Shown: positions 28,806 to 36,873 of the stretch, piece after piece
Position numbering within the stretch: the stretch's first letter is position 1
Layout of the letters: each line of letters starts with the position of its first letter
Source: Pseudomonas sp. St316
GTDB taxonomy: Bacteria > Pseudomonadota > Gammaproteobacteria > Pseudomonadales > Pseudomonadaceae
Assembly: GCF_018325905.1 (NCBI RefSeq)
Contig: NZ_AP021901.1
Coordinates: forward strand, 4,402,001 to 4,466,000
Reading direction: 5' to 3'
DNA length: 64,000 bases
The notes under the pieces: generated by a model
The model's input: the letters and a program-made list of their open reading frames with translations, nothing else
Database searches by the model: none
What the model was told of the DNA's origin: nothing
Position numbers and translations under genes: made by a program

Positions 28806-29453
28806 TCAGAACCTGATGGTGGCCTGCACCACCACACCGATGAGGCGACATTGCTCGGTGTACAGGTTTTTCGGGTAAGTCGGATTGAGCGGAACCAGGT
28901 AACGCTGCCCGCTCTCTTCGATCAATTTGCGAAAGGTCGCGTCACTGCTGCCGGGCAAGCAGGCGACCACCAGTTTGCCAGGCACCGCCTCGATGGCCGG
29001 ATCCACCAGGATCGACATGCCCTCGGGAATGCTCAAGCCGCTGGGCGCGGTCATCGCGTCGCCCACCACCACCAGCCAGAACGCGGCCCCCTGGGCGTGG
29101 TAGTCCGTCAGCTCGTAGCGCGCCTGGCTGTAGGCGCCAGGATCGCCTTCGCGGACCTCGCCAACCTCGTGCCATTCACTGACCGGGTAGCGGAAGTACG
29201 GGTTGTACTTCTGCGCCAGGGCCATGCCTTCGTCCGTGGAGGTGTCCGGCTCGCGAATCACCATCGCCACTTCCAGAAACTCCAGCCCCAGCTCCCGCAG
29301 GACCCGGTTCATGTCTTCGACACTGGGTTGCCGGCGCTTGGTCAGCCAATGGCCGACGCCGCCCTGGGACATTCCCAACCGTTCTGCGAGCACCACTTGC
29401 GTGATGCGCAGCTCCTTCATCTTGGCCTTGACCAACTCTATCCATTTATCCAT
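28806..29453 (-). CDS. XRE-type repressor with S24/LexA-like C-terminal domain
   Basis: About 215 residues. Residues ~1-60 are a Cro/CI helix-turn-helix ('MKELRITQVVLAERLGMSQGGVGHWLTKRRQPS'). Residues ~110-210 are a peptidase S24-like domain ('VVVGDAMTAPSGLSIPEGMSILVDP' and 'KLVVACLPGSSDATFRKLI'). The Ser of the usual Gly-Asp-Ser-Met is replaced by Ala, so autocleavage is doubtful. A Met 36 nt upstream is in frame; neither start has a clear ribosome site. No phage genes are nearby. An inverted repeat lies upstream at 29512. Confidence 0.85.
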   Translation of the reverse strand: MDKWIELVKAKMKELRITQVVLAERLGMSQGGVGHWLTKRRQPSVEDMNRVLRELGLEFLEVAMVIREPDTSTDEGMALAQKYNPYFRYPVSEWHEVGEVREGDPGAYSQARYELTDYHAQGAAFWLVVVGDAMTAPSGLSIPEGMSILVDPAIEAVPGKLVVACLPGSSDATFRKLIEESGQRYLVPLNPTYPKNLYTEQCRLIGVVVQATIRF

Positions 29454-29511
29454 GTGCCGCACGATACGTGGAGGACTCCGGCCATTCAAAACACAAATTG
29501 TAGTATTTAAA

Positions 29512-29532
29512 TTATCGTCACAATTACGATAA
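29512..29532. promoter_or_regulatory. Candidate repressor operator
   Basis: TTATCGT-CACAATT-ACGATAA is a perfect 7-bp inverted repeat with a 7-nt spacer in an AT-rich 131-bp gap between the S24 repressor and the divergent DUF6124 gene. Such symmetry fits the repressor's own operator; inference. Confidence 0.6.
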
Positions 29533-29584
29533 GTACTATTCTGGATTCAGGAGTTCAGCCCCACACACGGAGATTTTCATCACC

Positions 29585-29926
29585 ATGGATACACCCAACA
29601 AAGACCAACCCGGCAGCCCTTTCGACAGCACGTTCCCTCCCTTGCAGGATTGCCCGGCGGCCAAACGCGCCCTCGATTACTACTTGAAACCAAGTGTTTC
29701 GCAGGCACAGGCAGGACATCGTTTCTTCGACGTCAACCACAGCGTCAGCGCAGAAGAAGCCCTTGTTCACGCATGCGACTTGCTGCGCTGTGCAGCGGCG
29801 ACCGCCCACGAGTCCGCCAACCAGTTGAATGGTTCGAACCGTGACCTGGCATTTTCGGTGGTGCACATGATTGATCTGGTCAAGGTGATGCTTGACCGAT
29901 CCCTGGATGGCTACCCGACTCGCTAG
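29585..29926 (+). CDS. DUF6124-family small protein
   Basis: A 113-residue protein of a Pseudomonas-abundant family: 'AAKRALDYYLKP', 'FFDVNHSVSAEEALVHACDLLRCAAATAHESANQLNGSNRDLAFSVVHMIDLVKVMLDRSLD'. It is predicted mostly helical, with no signal peptide or membrane helix. Function unknown. GGAG lies ~12 nt before the ATG. It is divergent from the S24 repressor, which may control it, and lies upstream of PrrF. Confidence 0.8.
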   Translation: MDTPNKDQPGSPFDSTFPPLQDCPAAKRALDYYLKPSVSQAQAGHRFFDVNHSVSAEEALVHACDLLRCAAATAHESANQLNGSNRDLAFSVVHMIDLVKVMLDRSLDGYPTR

Positions 29927-29999
29927 GGGTAACACTCGGGAACGTCGTCGCGAACGCGGACGACGAGAAAAAAATTTCCAATCGATGCGATAAAACCAT

Positions 30000-30029
30000 T
30001 TGACTTGCAAATGATAATGATTATTATTG
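30000..30029 (+). promoter_or_regulatory. Fur-controlled promoter of prrF
   Basis: -35 TTGACT (30000-30005), 16-nt spacer and -10 TATTAT (30022-30027) surround the Fur-box-like ATGATAATGATTATTATTG (30011-30029), which resembles the 19-bp Fur consensus. Fur-Fe(II) bound there would cover the -10 region. Confidence 0.88.
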
Positions 30030-30033
30030 CATC

Positions 30034-30146
30034 AGCTGGTCGCGAGATCAGTTGATAGGCCAGAAGACCTTAGGTCGGACTTCTGGAATATCTCCTCATC
30101 AGGCTAATCACGGTTTTTGACCCGGCTTTTTGCCGGGTCTTTTTTT
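30034..30146 (+). ncRNA. prrF: PrrF iron-responsive sRNA
   Basis: Starting 7 nt after the -10, the RNA begins AGCTGGTCGCGAGATCAG, contains the conserved core CTCCTCATCAGGCTAATCAC, and ends in a GACCCGGC-TTTTT-GCCGGGTC hairpin with eight T. This is the PrrF family of Pseudomonas. PrrF base-pairs with mRNAs for iron-containing proteins (sodB, TCA cycle and catalase genes) when iron is scarce. Only one copy is here, unlike the tandem prrF1-prrF2 of P. aeruginosa. Confidence 0.95.
30119..30146 (+). terminator. PrrF intrinsic terminator
   Basis: GACCCGGC-TTTTT-GCCGGGTC followed by TTTTTTT. Nothing further recognisable lies between it and the carboxypeptidase gene at 30420. Confidence 0.9.
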
Positions 30147-30419
30147 GCCGATTTTTCGGCTTATGGCTTCAGGCTAATGAAGTCTTTTTGGGTGCTGCCA
30201 ATTCGATGGCGGCGATGATAGCAAATGACTATCCGTTTGCAAGAGCAGCCCCGCCACGCAGGCACAAACTATCGACAACCAGCACTTGAGAATCGATTGC
30301 AGACTCTCTAAGCTGGCTCGGCGTCCAGGGAGGACGCCCCCTCATTTACGTGACGTAAATCGTCTCGGTCCCCCTTCTTGCGTGTACAGTAATGGCCATG
30401 AAAATCCTCTCCAGGAATC

Positions 30420-31571
30420 GTGACCGTGGCTAAATCTTCCTTTGATATCAGTGCCAATTTCGACAGCGGCAACATCGAGGTCGTCGACATCAGCAACCCG
30501 TTGCAGTCGTTGCTCAAGATCAGGCCCGACACCCGCAGCGCCCATTTCCAGTGGTTCCACTTCAAGGCCAGCGGCCTGCACGTCGGCCAGGAATATTCCT
30601 TTCGGCTGCTCAATGCCAGTCAATCGTCTTACAACAAGGCCTGGACGGGCTACCAGGCCGTTGCCTCCTACGATCACGTCAACTGGTTCCGCGTTCCGAC
30701 CCAATTTGAGGGCGACGCCCTGCGCTTTTATCTGGAGACCGAACAGACCAACGCCTGGTTCGCCTACTTCGAACCCTACAGTCGCGGCCGGCATGATTGG
30801 CTTATCGAGCAAGCGCAACACAAGGCCGGCACCGAACTATTGGCCGTCGGTAAAAGCGTGGAAGGCCGTGACATTCAGCTGCTGCGCAAAGGCAGCGGTG
30901 CCGAAGGCCGACGCAAAGTCTGGATCATCGCCCAGCAGCATCCCGGTGAGCACATGGCCGAGTGGTTCATGGAAGGCGTGATCGAACGCCTCCAGCAGCA
31001 TGACGATGCGCAACTGAACCAATTGCTCGCCAAGGCCGATCTGTACCTGGTGCCGAACATGAACCCGGACGGCGCATTCCACGGGCATCTGCGGACCAAC
31101 GCCATGGGCCAGGACCTCAACCGTGCCTGGCAGAACGCCAGTCCGGAAATCAGCCCCGAGGTCTTTTTCGTACAGCAGCAAATGGAAAAGTACGGGGTCG
31201 ATCTGTTCCTCGATGCTCACGGCGATGAGGAAATCCCCCACGTTTTCACCGCCGGTTGCGAAGGCAACCCGGGCTACACGCCACGCATTGCCGAACTTGA
31301 AGAGCGCTTTCGCAGCCATCTCAAGCATCAGACCAAAGACTTCCAGACCACTCACGGCTACACCCGCGACGAACCGGGCCAGGCCAACATGACCCTGGCC
31401 TGTAACGCGGTCGGCCAGAAATATGACTGCCTGTCCCTGACCCTGGAAATGCCGTTCAAGGACCACAACGATCACCCTGACCCGATCACCGGCTGGTCGG
31501 GCAAGCGCTCGATGCAACTGGGCAAGGATGTGTTGAGCACCATCGAGACCCTGGTCGACGAATTGCGCTGA
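30420..31571 (+). CDS. M14-type cytosolic carboxypeptidase
   Basis: A 383-residue zinc peptidase. The N-terminal ~120 residues form the beta-sandwich peculiar to bacterial cytosolic carboxypeptidases ('HFQWFHFKASGLHVGQEYSFRLLNA'). The catalytic domain has zinc ligands in 'AQQHPGEHMAEWF' and 'FLDAHGDEEIP', and the general base in 'LTLEMPFKD'. Such enzymes remove C-terminal residues of peptides. The start is a GTG at 30420 (a GTG at 30426 is alternative); CAGGA precedes it. Confidence 0.9.
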   Translation: MTVAKSSFDISANFDSGNIEVVDISNPLQSLLKIRPDTRSAHFQWFHFKASGLHVGQEYSFRLLNASQSSYNKAWTGYQAVASYDHVNWFRVPTQFEGDALRFYLETEQTNAWFAYFEPYSRGRHDWLIEQAQHKAGTELLAVGKSVEGRDIQLLRKGSGAEGRRKVWIIAQQHPGEHMAEWFMEGVIERLQQHDDAQLNQLLAKADLYLVPNMNPDGAFHGHLRTNAMGQDLNRAWQNASPEISPEVFFVQQQMEKYGVDLFLDAHGDEEIPHVFTAGCEGNPGYTPRIAELEERFRSHLKHQTKDFQTTHGYTRDEPGQANMTLACNAVGQKYDCLSLTLEMPFKDHNDHPDPITGWSGKRSMQLGKDVLSTIETLVDELR

Positions 31572-31609
31572 ACCCATGACCTGACCACGCCCCCTGGCAT
31601 GATAGACAT

Positions 31610-31643
31610 CCTGTGGCGAGGGGATTGATCCCCTCGCCACAGG
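31610..31643. repeat. Perfect hairpin of the TGTGGCGAGGGGA family (possible terminator)
   Basis: A 15-bp perfect stem CCTGTGGCGAGGGGA around loop TTGA. It lies between convergent genes and could stop both. The same arm recurs at 6328, 42562 and 44150. Confidence 0.8.
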
Positions 31644-31673
31644 TTACTCCTTGCCTCTCAGAGAGCAGCGACC

Positions 31674-32210
31674 TCAGCCCTTGCCGCGCAACATACTGTC
31701 CAACACCTCATCCCGGCGCACCCAAGCGTGAAACAACGCCGCCGCCAGATGCACCAGCACCGTCAAGAACAACAGGTAAGCCAAGTACCCATGGGCCTTG
31801 CGCAGCAGTGCGAACGTCTGGGCATGCGCTGGCAGAATCGAAGGCAGTTGCAACGAGTCGCCGAGCATCACCGGGTCCCCCGCCGCCGAAATCATGCCCC
31901 AGCCCAACAGCGGCAGGACCAGCATCAGGGCGTACAACAGCACATGCGAGGCATTTGCCGCCAGCACTTGCCAGGCCGGTAGATCGGCCGGTAGCGGCGG
32001 TTGGCGGGTAGTAAAACGCACCACCAGGCGCACGATCACCAAAAGCAAAATCGCGATACCCAATGGTTTGTGCAACTGCAGCAGCCATTCATGGCGTTCG
32101 GACACCGAGGCAACCATGCCCGCGCCGATGAACAGCATGGCGATGATCATCAGCGCCATCAGCCAGTGCAGCAGCCGGGCCAGCGGAGCAAAGTGACGAG
32201 GGGCGCTCAT
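31674..32210 (-). CDS. Cytochrome b561
   Basis: A 178-residue membrane protein with four hydrophobic helices; heme-ligand His residues sit in 'RLLHWLMALMIIAMLFIGAG', 'WLLQLHKPLGIAILLL', 'VLLYALMLVLPLLGWGM' and 'AHGYLAYLLFLTVLVHLAAALFH'. Such cytochromes shuttle electrons across the inner membrane. Its start overlaps the stop of the upstream catalase gene as ATGA, so it probably feeds electrons to that periplasm-facing peroxidase. Confidence 0.9.
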   Translation of the reverse strand: MSAPRHFAPLARLLHWLMALMIIAMLFIGAGMVASVSERHEWLLQLHKPLGIAILLLVIVRLVVRFTTRQPPLPADLPAWQVLAANASHVLLYALMLVLPLLGWGMISAAGDPVMLGDSLQLPSILPAHAQTFALLRKAHGYLAYLLFLTVLVHLAAALFHAWVRRDEVLDSMLRGKG

Positions 32211-33289
32211 GGGCGGGACTCCTGTTTGACGGGCAATTGGCTCACTTCGCTGGTACGTCGCAGGTAGGAACTGGCGTAGGCGGCGGAGCGCGCGACCAAT
32301 AGCGGGTCTTCGGAACCTTCGATCCCTTGGGGCAGGATCAGCGGGTCATAGTTGATGTCGCGGCATTCGCCGTTGTCCTGCGCCTGGGTGCTTTCCAGCA
32401 CCAGCGTGCCGGCATTGATCACCTTGCGGTCAGCGGGCCAGGCCTTGCTGGCGTCGTTCACCGGGTCACCCGGGTTGGCCAAGGTGATGTTCAGTTGCCA
32501 GCGCAACGGCCCGGCGGCGAGACGCTTCGCCAAGTCTTGCTCAAGGAAGTCGGCCCCCTGGGGTGGCGTCGCATCCGCAGCATCCTGGCTCATCGGCACC
32601 ACGCCCCAGCGCACCGCCTGGCGCTGCCCGGCGAGGTTGACCAGATAGAACGCGTTGATGCCGTTGTAGGTTTCAGTGGCATAGCTGGCTGACGGCTTGG
32701 CGGTCTTGATCCATTGCAGGAACGGCATCGCTTCGGGGTGCGCGGCAAAGAAAGCCGGTACGGCCGCAGGGTTCGGTTTCCCTGTGGCAGGGTCCGGCGA
32801 CTGGGCTTGCTGGAGTTGGTAGAAGGCTTCGGGCGTGCCCACCGGAAACACCGGCATGCTGTTCAGGCCGGTACGCCATTGCTGGCCGTTGGCCTGGGTA
32901 AAGCGCAGTGCAAGGCTGCGAATCGGCACACTGCCGTCCGGCGCATAGGGGTTGCCACTGGGCAAGGCGAAACGCCCAACCACTGGCGTTTGCGGCTGCG
33001 AGAATACTTGGGCGCTGGAATAGGCACTGGCCTCGCCCGTGCTTTGGAAATAGCCCGCGACGCAGACACCTTTTGAGTGGTTGCGTCGGAAGCCCGGATG
33101 AACGCCGTTGTTTTTTTCCAGTACATTGACCAACGCCTGCGGTGTCAGGCGCAGTGGGTCGAGGCTGCCATTGACGTAGGCAAACGCCCCGGCCAGCGCG
33201 GCAACAATCACGGCAATGCCGCTCAGGCGCAATGTCAGGCCGGCGGCACTCAAGGGTGGCCGGCTCGACGAGGGTGAAGGATCAACCAT
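32207..33289 (-). CDS. Membrane-anchored catalase-family peroxidase (SrpA-like)
   Basis: A 360-residue heme protein of the small catalase-related group. The start MVDPSPSSSRPPL has CTGGAG 8 nt upstream; a longer frame would swallow the promoter. An N-terminal hydrophobic segment (residues ~18-38) anchors it. Catalase motifs include 'GVHPGFRRNHSKGVCVAGYFQ' with the distal His area, 'NAFYLVN' and the C-terminal 'DPLILPQGI'. It is short for a true catalase and is expected to act as a peroxidase facing the periplasm. Coupled to cytochrome b561 and divergent from an ECF sigma gene. Confidence 0.9.
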   Translation of the reverse strand: MVDPSPSSSRPPLSAAGLTLRLSGIAVIVAALAGAFAYVNGSLDPLRLTPQALVNVLEKNNGVHPGFRRNHSKGVCVAGYFQSTGEASAYSSAQVFSQPQTPVVGRFALPSGNPYAPDGSVPIRSLALRFTQANGQQWRTGLNSMPVFPVGTPEAFYQLQQAQSPDPATGKPNPAAVPAFFAAHPEAMPFLQWIKTAKPSASYATETYNGINAFYLVNLAGQRQAVRWGVVPMSQDAADATPPQGADFLEQDLAKRLAAGPLRWQLNITLANPGDPVNDASKAWPADRKVINAGTLVLESTQAQDNGECRDINYDPLILPQGIEGSEDPLLVARSAAYASSYLRRTSEVSQLPVKQESRP

Positions 33290-33334
33290 GAGAAAGCTCC
33301 AGGGCTCGGGGCCATTTGTTGGAAAGGACCCGTC

Positions 33335-33360
33335 AGACGAAGGCGTGACAGGTTTATTCC
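33335..33360 (-). promoter_or_regulatory. ECF-sigma promoter of the catalase/cytochrome b561 operon
   Basis: On the minus strand GGAATAA (33354-33360), 14 nt, then CGTCT (33335-33339). The pair is the mirror image of that on the other strand at 33389, suggesting control by the adjacent ECF sigma factor. Confidence 0.8.
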
Positions 33361-33388
33361 CACGCCTCGTATTTATTTTTCCTGCACT

Positions 33389-33414
33389 GGAATAATCTCG
33401 TTCGCGGGTCGTCT
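33389..33414 (+). promoter_or_regulatory. ECF-sigma promoter of the sigma/anti-sigma operon
   Basis: GGAATAA (33389-33395), 14 nt, CGTCT (33410-33414), 40 nt before the sigma gene start. It is identical in motif and spacing to the divergent catalase promoter, which indicates autoregulation. Confidence 0.8.
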
Positions 33415-33453
33415 TTCCAGTCCCGGCGCAGTGACTGCCCACAGAAGCCCCCT

Positions 33454-33960
33454 ATGAACGCAATCGACGAACAGTTGCGCGAGCTCATCCCCAGGCTACG
33501 GCGTTTTGCCGTGTCGCTGACGCGCAACCCGAGCAACGCCGACGACCTGGTGCAGATGTGCCTGGAACGGGCGTTGTCCAAATGGAGCGACAAGCGCCCG
33601 GACGGCGATCTGCGGGCCTGGTTGTTTTCGATTCTGTACCGACAGTTTCTCGACGGTCATCGTCGCTCCCGTCGCTATGCGCGCATGCTGGAGTTTTTCA
33701 CCGGTCGCGACGACGCCCACCCTTCGGCCGAGCGCAGCGTGATCGCGCAATCGTCCCTGCAGGCCTTCGACCAACTCGCGACGGAACAACGCGCGCTGTT
33801 GTTGTGGGTGTCGGTGGAAGGTTTGAGTTACCAGCAAGTCGCCGACATCCTCGGCGTGCCGACGGGCACGGTAATGTCCCGCCTGTCCCGCGCTCGCCAG
33901 GCCCTGCGCCAACTCAGCGACGGCGAAATCACCCGCCCTACCCTGCGGATACTCAAATGA
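33454..33960 (+). CDS. ECF-type RNA polymerase sigma factor
   Basis: A 168-residue sigma factor. Region 2 is 'LIPRLRRFAVSLTRNPSNADDLVQMCLERALSKW', with 'LRAWLFSILYRQFLD' following, and region 4 is 'LSYQQVADILGVPTGTVMSRLSRARQALRQL'. It is compact, as expected of group 4. The next gene, overlapping as ATGA, encodes its likely anti-sigma factor. Matched promoters indicate it drives itself and the catalase/cytochrome b561 operon, so its likely signal is oxidative stress. Confidence 0.92.
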   Translation: MNAIDEQLRELIPRLRRFAVSLTRNPSNADDLVQMCLERALSKWSDKRPDGDLRAWLFSILYRQFLDGHRRSRRYARMLEFFTGRDDAHPSAERSVIAQSSLQAFDQLATEQRALLLWVSVEGLSYQQVADILGVPTGTVMSRLSRARQALRQLSDGEITRPTLRILK

Positions 33961-34709
33961 TCAGCATGCCCCCCAGCGAAAGCGACCTGCACGCCTACGT
34001 CGATCGCCAACTGAGCGAGGCCGACCAGCGCCTGGTGCAGGCCTATTTGGCCAACCAGCCGGAAGTCGCCGCCCGGGTCCGGGCCTGGCAACAGGACGCA
34101 CAGCACCTGCGCACGGCCCTGAGCGGCGCCTTGCAACAAACGCCCAATCCGGATCTCGACCCGGCCATGATTCGCCAGCACCTGAAACATCGCTCCCGCC
34201 GTCACCTGGCCAGCGCCGCGGTGTTGCTGCTGGCCGTCAGCATGGGTGGCTTGGGTGGCTGGCAGGCGCGGCAAATGACCCTGCTCAGCGCGGCAGCCCC
34301 CATGGCCGATGCCTTGCAGGCATACCGCTTGATTGCCCAGCAGGGCATCCTTCCGGCTGATTACCAGAGCGGCGACGAGCAGAGCATGCAAGGCTGGCTC
34401 GACCGCTACTTCACCCAGGCCGACCGGCTGCCAGACCTGTCGGGCGCCGGTTTCAGGCCGGTCAGCGGACGCTTGCTCAGCACCGAACAAGGCGCGGCGG
34501 CGATGGTGCTCTATCAGGACCCGAGCGGTCAGAAAATCAGCTTCTACGTGCGCCCACCCGGCCCGAAAAACTTCCTCCTGCCGCGGGGCAGTCGCCGCGA
34601 GGGCGAGTTGCAAGCCGAGTACTGGTCCGGGCCGGGCTACAACTATGCGATGGTCATCCCCAGTGATACGCCGACGGTGCAGCGGCTCAAGCAGACCCTG
34701 AACTTCTGA
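33957..34709 (+). CDS. Transmembrane anti-sigma factor
   Basis: A 250-residue protein. The N-terminal cytoplasmic part has the anti-sigma 'ESDLHAYVDRQLSEADQRLVQAYLANQPEVAARV' segment. A single membrane helix lies at ~81-100 ('HLASAAVLLLAVSMGGLGGW'), followed by a periplasmic domain of ~150 residues. No zinc-binding His-x3-Cys-x2-Cys motif is present. The start overlaps the sigma gene stop (ATGA); a Met three codons later is also possible. It should hold the sigma factor inactive until an envelope or redox signal. Confidence 0.88.
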   Translation: MISMPPSESDLHAYVDRQLSEADQRLVQAYLANQPEVAARVRAWQQDAQHLRTALSGALQQTPNPDLDPAMIRQHLKHRSRRHLASAAVLLLAVSMGGLGGWQARQMTLLSAAAPMADALQAYRLIAQQGILPADYQSGDEQSMQGWLDRYFTQADRLPDLSGAGFRPVSGRLLSTEQGAAAMVLYQDPSGQKISFYVRPPGPKNFLLPRGSRREGELQAEYWSGPGYNYAMVIPSDTPTVQRLKQTLNF

Positions 34710-34764
34710 GCCCCCTACCCTGTGGGAGTCTCTGTGGGGGTACAGATAGCTCTTGAAAGTGTGT

Positions 34765-35601
34765 TCACCCCTGCCCAAACACCTGCGAAGGCCTGCGCAG
34801 CAATGGGTCGAACGGGTTGATCCGCGGTCCGATCAGGGCTGCCTCGCGCTTGAGCATGTCCACCACCGTCGGCAGGCGATCGGGCCCCAGGCGGTCACTC
34901 ACCGTTGCCACGCTCAAGGCGGCCACGGCGCGGCCGTCACGGTCCAGGATCGGCACGGCCACCCCGGCCATGCCTTGCAATACGCCAGTATTGCGCCCGG
35001 CGTAGCCCAGTGTACGGACGTTCTCCACTTCCGAACGCAGGAAGACTTCGTCGTACAAATGGAAATCCTTGAGCCGCGGCAGGTTGTATTGAATCACCGT
35101 GTCACGCTCTTCCTCCGGCAGAAACGCCAGGATCGCCAGACTGCCCTGCCCCACGCCCAACGCCACGCGCCCGCCAATGTCGCCGGTGAACGTGCGGATC
35201 GGAAACGGCCCTTCGCTGCGGTCCAGGCAGACCGCATCGAAACCACTGCGGGCGAGCAAAAATAACGAGTCCCCCAGGGAGGCCGACAACCGCAGCATCG
35301 CCGGGCGCACCAGTTCGCGCAGATTGCCGGTGTTACCGGCGCGGGCGGCCAGGGCGAAGAACTCCAGGCTCAGGCGGTAGCGTTTGCTGCGCGCGTCCTG
35401 CTCGACCATGCCTTCGTCCATCAGGCTGCGCAACAAGCGATGCGTGGTGGGTTGGGACAGGCCGATGCGCTGGGCCAATTGTGTCACCCGCTCGCCGCCT
35501 TCGACGGTGTCACCCAGGCTGCGCAACACGGCAAACAGGCGGGAGACCGCGCCGACGCCCACCTCGCCTTTCTCATTATTCCGATCAGTGGAATTAGGCA
35601 T
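34765..35601 (-). CDS. IclR-family transcriptional regulator
   Basis: A 278-residue regulator: N-terminal winged helix 'AVSRLFAVLRSLGDTVEGGERVTQLAQRIGLSQPTTHRLLRSLMDEGMVEQ', and effector-binding domain with 'FLLARSGFDAVCLDRSEGPFPI' and 'GMAGVAVPILDRDGRAVAALSVATVSDRL'. MPNSTDRNN is chosen as the start; a Met four codons upstream is also in frame. Divergent from the ABC-transporter/oxidase operon (35848 on), which it probably controls. The ligand may be the transported compound or its oxidation product. Confidence 0.9.
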   Translation of the reverse strand: MPNSTDRNNEKGEVGVGAVSRLFAVLRSLGDTVEGGERVTQLAQRIGLSQPTTHRLLRSLMDEGMVEQDARSKRYRLSLEFFALAARAGNTGNLRELVRPAMLRLSASLGDSLFLLARSGFDAVCLDRSEGPFPIRTFTGDIGGRVALGVGQGSLAILAFLPEEERDTVIQYNLPRLKDFHLYDEVFLRSEVENVRTLGYAGRNTGVLQGMAGVAVPILDRDGRAVAALSVATVSDRLGPDRLPTVVDMLKREAALIGPRINPFDPLLRRPSQVFGQG

Positions 35602-35626
35602 GTAATTTCTCATTATTAAATTTACT

Positions 35627-35662
35627 CACTGAATGAAATTGAAAATAGTCTTCGCTTCAGTG
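35627..35662. promoter_or_regulatory. Candidate IclR operator region
   Basis: CACTGAA (35627-35633) is inverted as TTCAGTG (35656-35662), within an AT-rich gap between the IclR gene and the ABC operon. GAAAATAGTC and GAAATAGTC repeat directly nearby. Suggestive only. Confidence 0.35.
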
Positions 35663-35847
35663 AAATAGTCCATTGAGCCCATCCTATTCTTCGTCCTACT
35701 CTTCGTCCAGACAGGGGCGATTCGAACAACAGCGGCAGCCGACTCAAGGTCGAGCGCCAACGCACCCCAGCAACTCCCTTTCGTATCTGCCCATACAAAA
35801 AAGCGCGCCTGGCGGCGACGCATAACAATCTCAGGTGGAGCGCAGCG

Positions 35848-36873
35848 ATGGCTTTTGTGCAACTTGAAGGACTTGGCAAACGTTACGGCGATATCGACGC
35901 CGTGGTCGCCACCCATCTGTCGGTGGAAAAAGGTGAGTTCGTCTCGCTACTGGGACCTTCCGGCTGCGGCAAAACCACCACCTTGCAGATGATCGCCGGC
36001 TTCGTCGAAGTCAGCAGCGGGCGCATCCTGCTGGACGGTCGCGACATTACCCACGCCAAGCCCGCCAGCCGTGGCCTCGGTGTGGTGTTCCAGAGCTATG
36101 CGCTATTTCCCCACATGACCGTCAAGGACAACGTCGCCTTCGGCCTGCGCATGCGCAAAGTGGCCAATGCCGAGTTGCAACGACGGGTGGACCGGGTGTT
36201 GAAACTGGTACGCCTGGACCGCCATGCCGACCGCTACCCGCGAGAACTCTCGGGCGGCCAGCGCCAACGCGTGGCACTGGCCCGGGCGCTGGTGATCGAG
36301 CCACCAGTGCTGTTGCTCGACGAGCCACTGTCCAACCTCGACGCCAATTTGCGCGAAGAGATGCAATACGAGATCCGTCGTATCCAGCGCGAAGTCGGGA
36401 TCACCACACTGATGGTCACCCACGACCAGTCCGAAGCCCTGTCGATCAGTGACCGGGTCGTGGTGATGCAGGCCGGGCGCATCACCCAGATCGACGCGCC
36501 GTATACCCTTTACGAGCACCCGCGCACCGAGTTCATTTCCGGCTTCGTCGGCAAAGCCAACCTGCTGTCCGGCATGCGGGACAGCACGGGCGTCGTTCAA
36601 GCCTGCAGCCAGGGCAATGGTGAGCTGACGCTAAGCCTGCGCCCGGAAAAAATCGACTTGTGCGAGGTCGGTTCAGGGCGACTGCAAGGCACCCTCGTCA
36701 GCCGCTTCTTCCTTGGCAGCCAATGGCTGTACGGTGTCTCGACCAGCCTGGGTGAACTCTGCGTGGTGCGCCGCAACGACGGCTCCGCGCCCTTGGTCGA
36801 AGGTACGGCGGTGGGCCTGGATTGGGACCCGGCGCTGCTGCGGGTACTGAGCGCGGACGAGGTGTCGGCATGA
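35848..36873 (+). CDS. ABC transporter ATP-binding protein (PotA-like)
   Basis: A 341-residue ATPase. Walker A 'LLGPSGCGKTTT', Q-loop 'VVFQSYALFPHMTVKDNVAFGLR', signature 'LSGGQRQRVALARAL', Walker B 'VLLLDEPLSNLD', switch His 'MVTHDQSEAL', and a C-terminal TOBE domain ('LSLRPEKIDLCEV'). This is the spermidine/putrescine-like subfamily. GTGGAG precedes the ATG. First gene of a seven-gene operon including both permeases, a three-part dehydrogenase and the binding protein. Confidence 0.93.
   Translation: MAFVQLEGLGKRYGDIDAVVATHLSVEKGEFVSLLGPSGCGKTTTLQMIAGFVEVSSGRILLDGRDITHAKPASRGLGVVFQSYALFPHMTVKDNVAFGLRMRKVANAELQRRVDRVLKLVRLDRHADRYPRELSGGQRQRVALARALVIEPPVLLLDEPLSNLDANLREEMQYEIRRIQREVGITTLMVTHDQSEALSISDRVVVMQAGRITQIDAPYTLYEHPRTEFISGFVGKANLLSGMRDSTGVVQACSQGNGELTLSLRPEKIDLCEVGSGRLQGTLVSRFFLGSQWLYGVSTSLGELCVVRRNDGSAPLVEGTAVGLDWDPALLRVLSADEVSA

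Noticed and set aside
28806..29926. Prophage regulatory region
   Set aside because: Only a repressor-like gene and a DUF6124 gene are present; no integrase, structural or lysis genes flank them.
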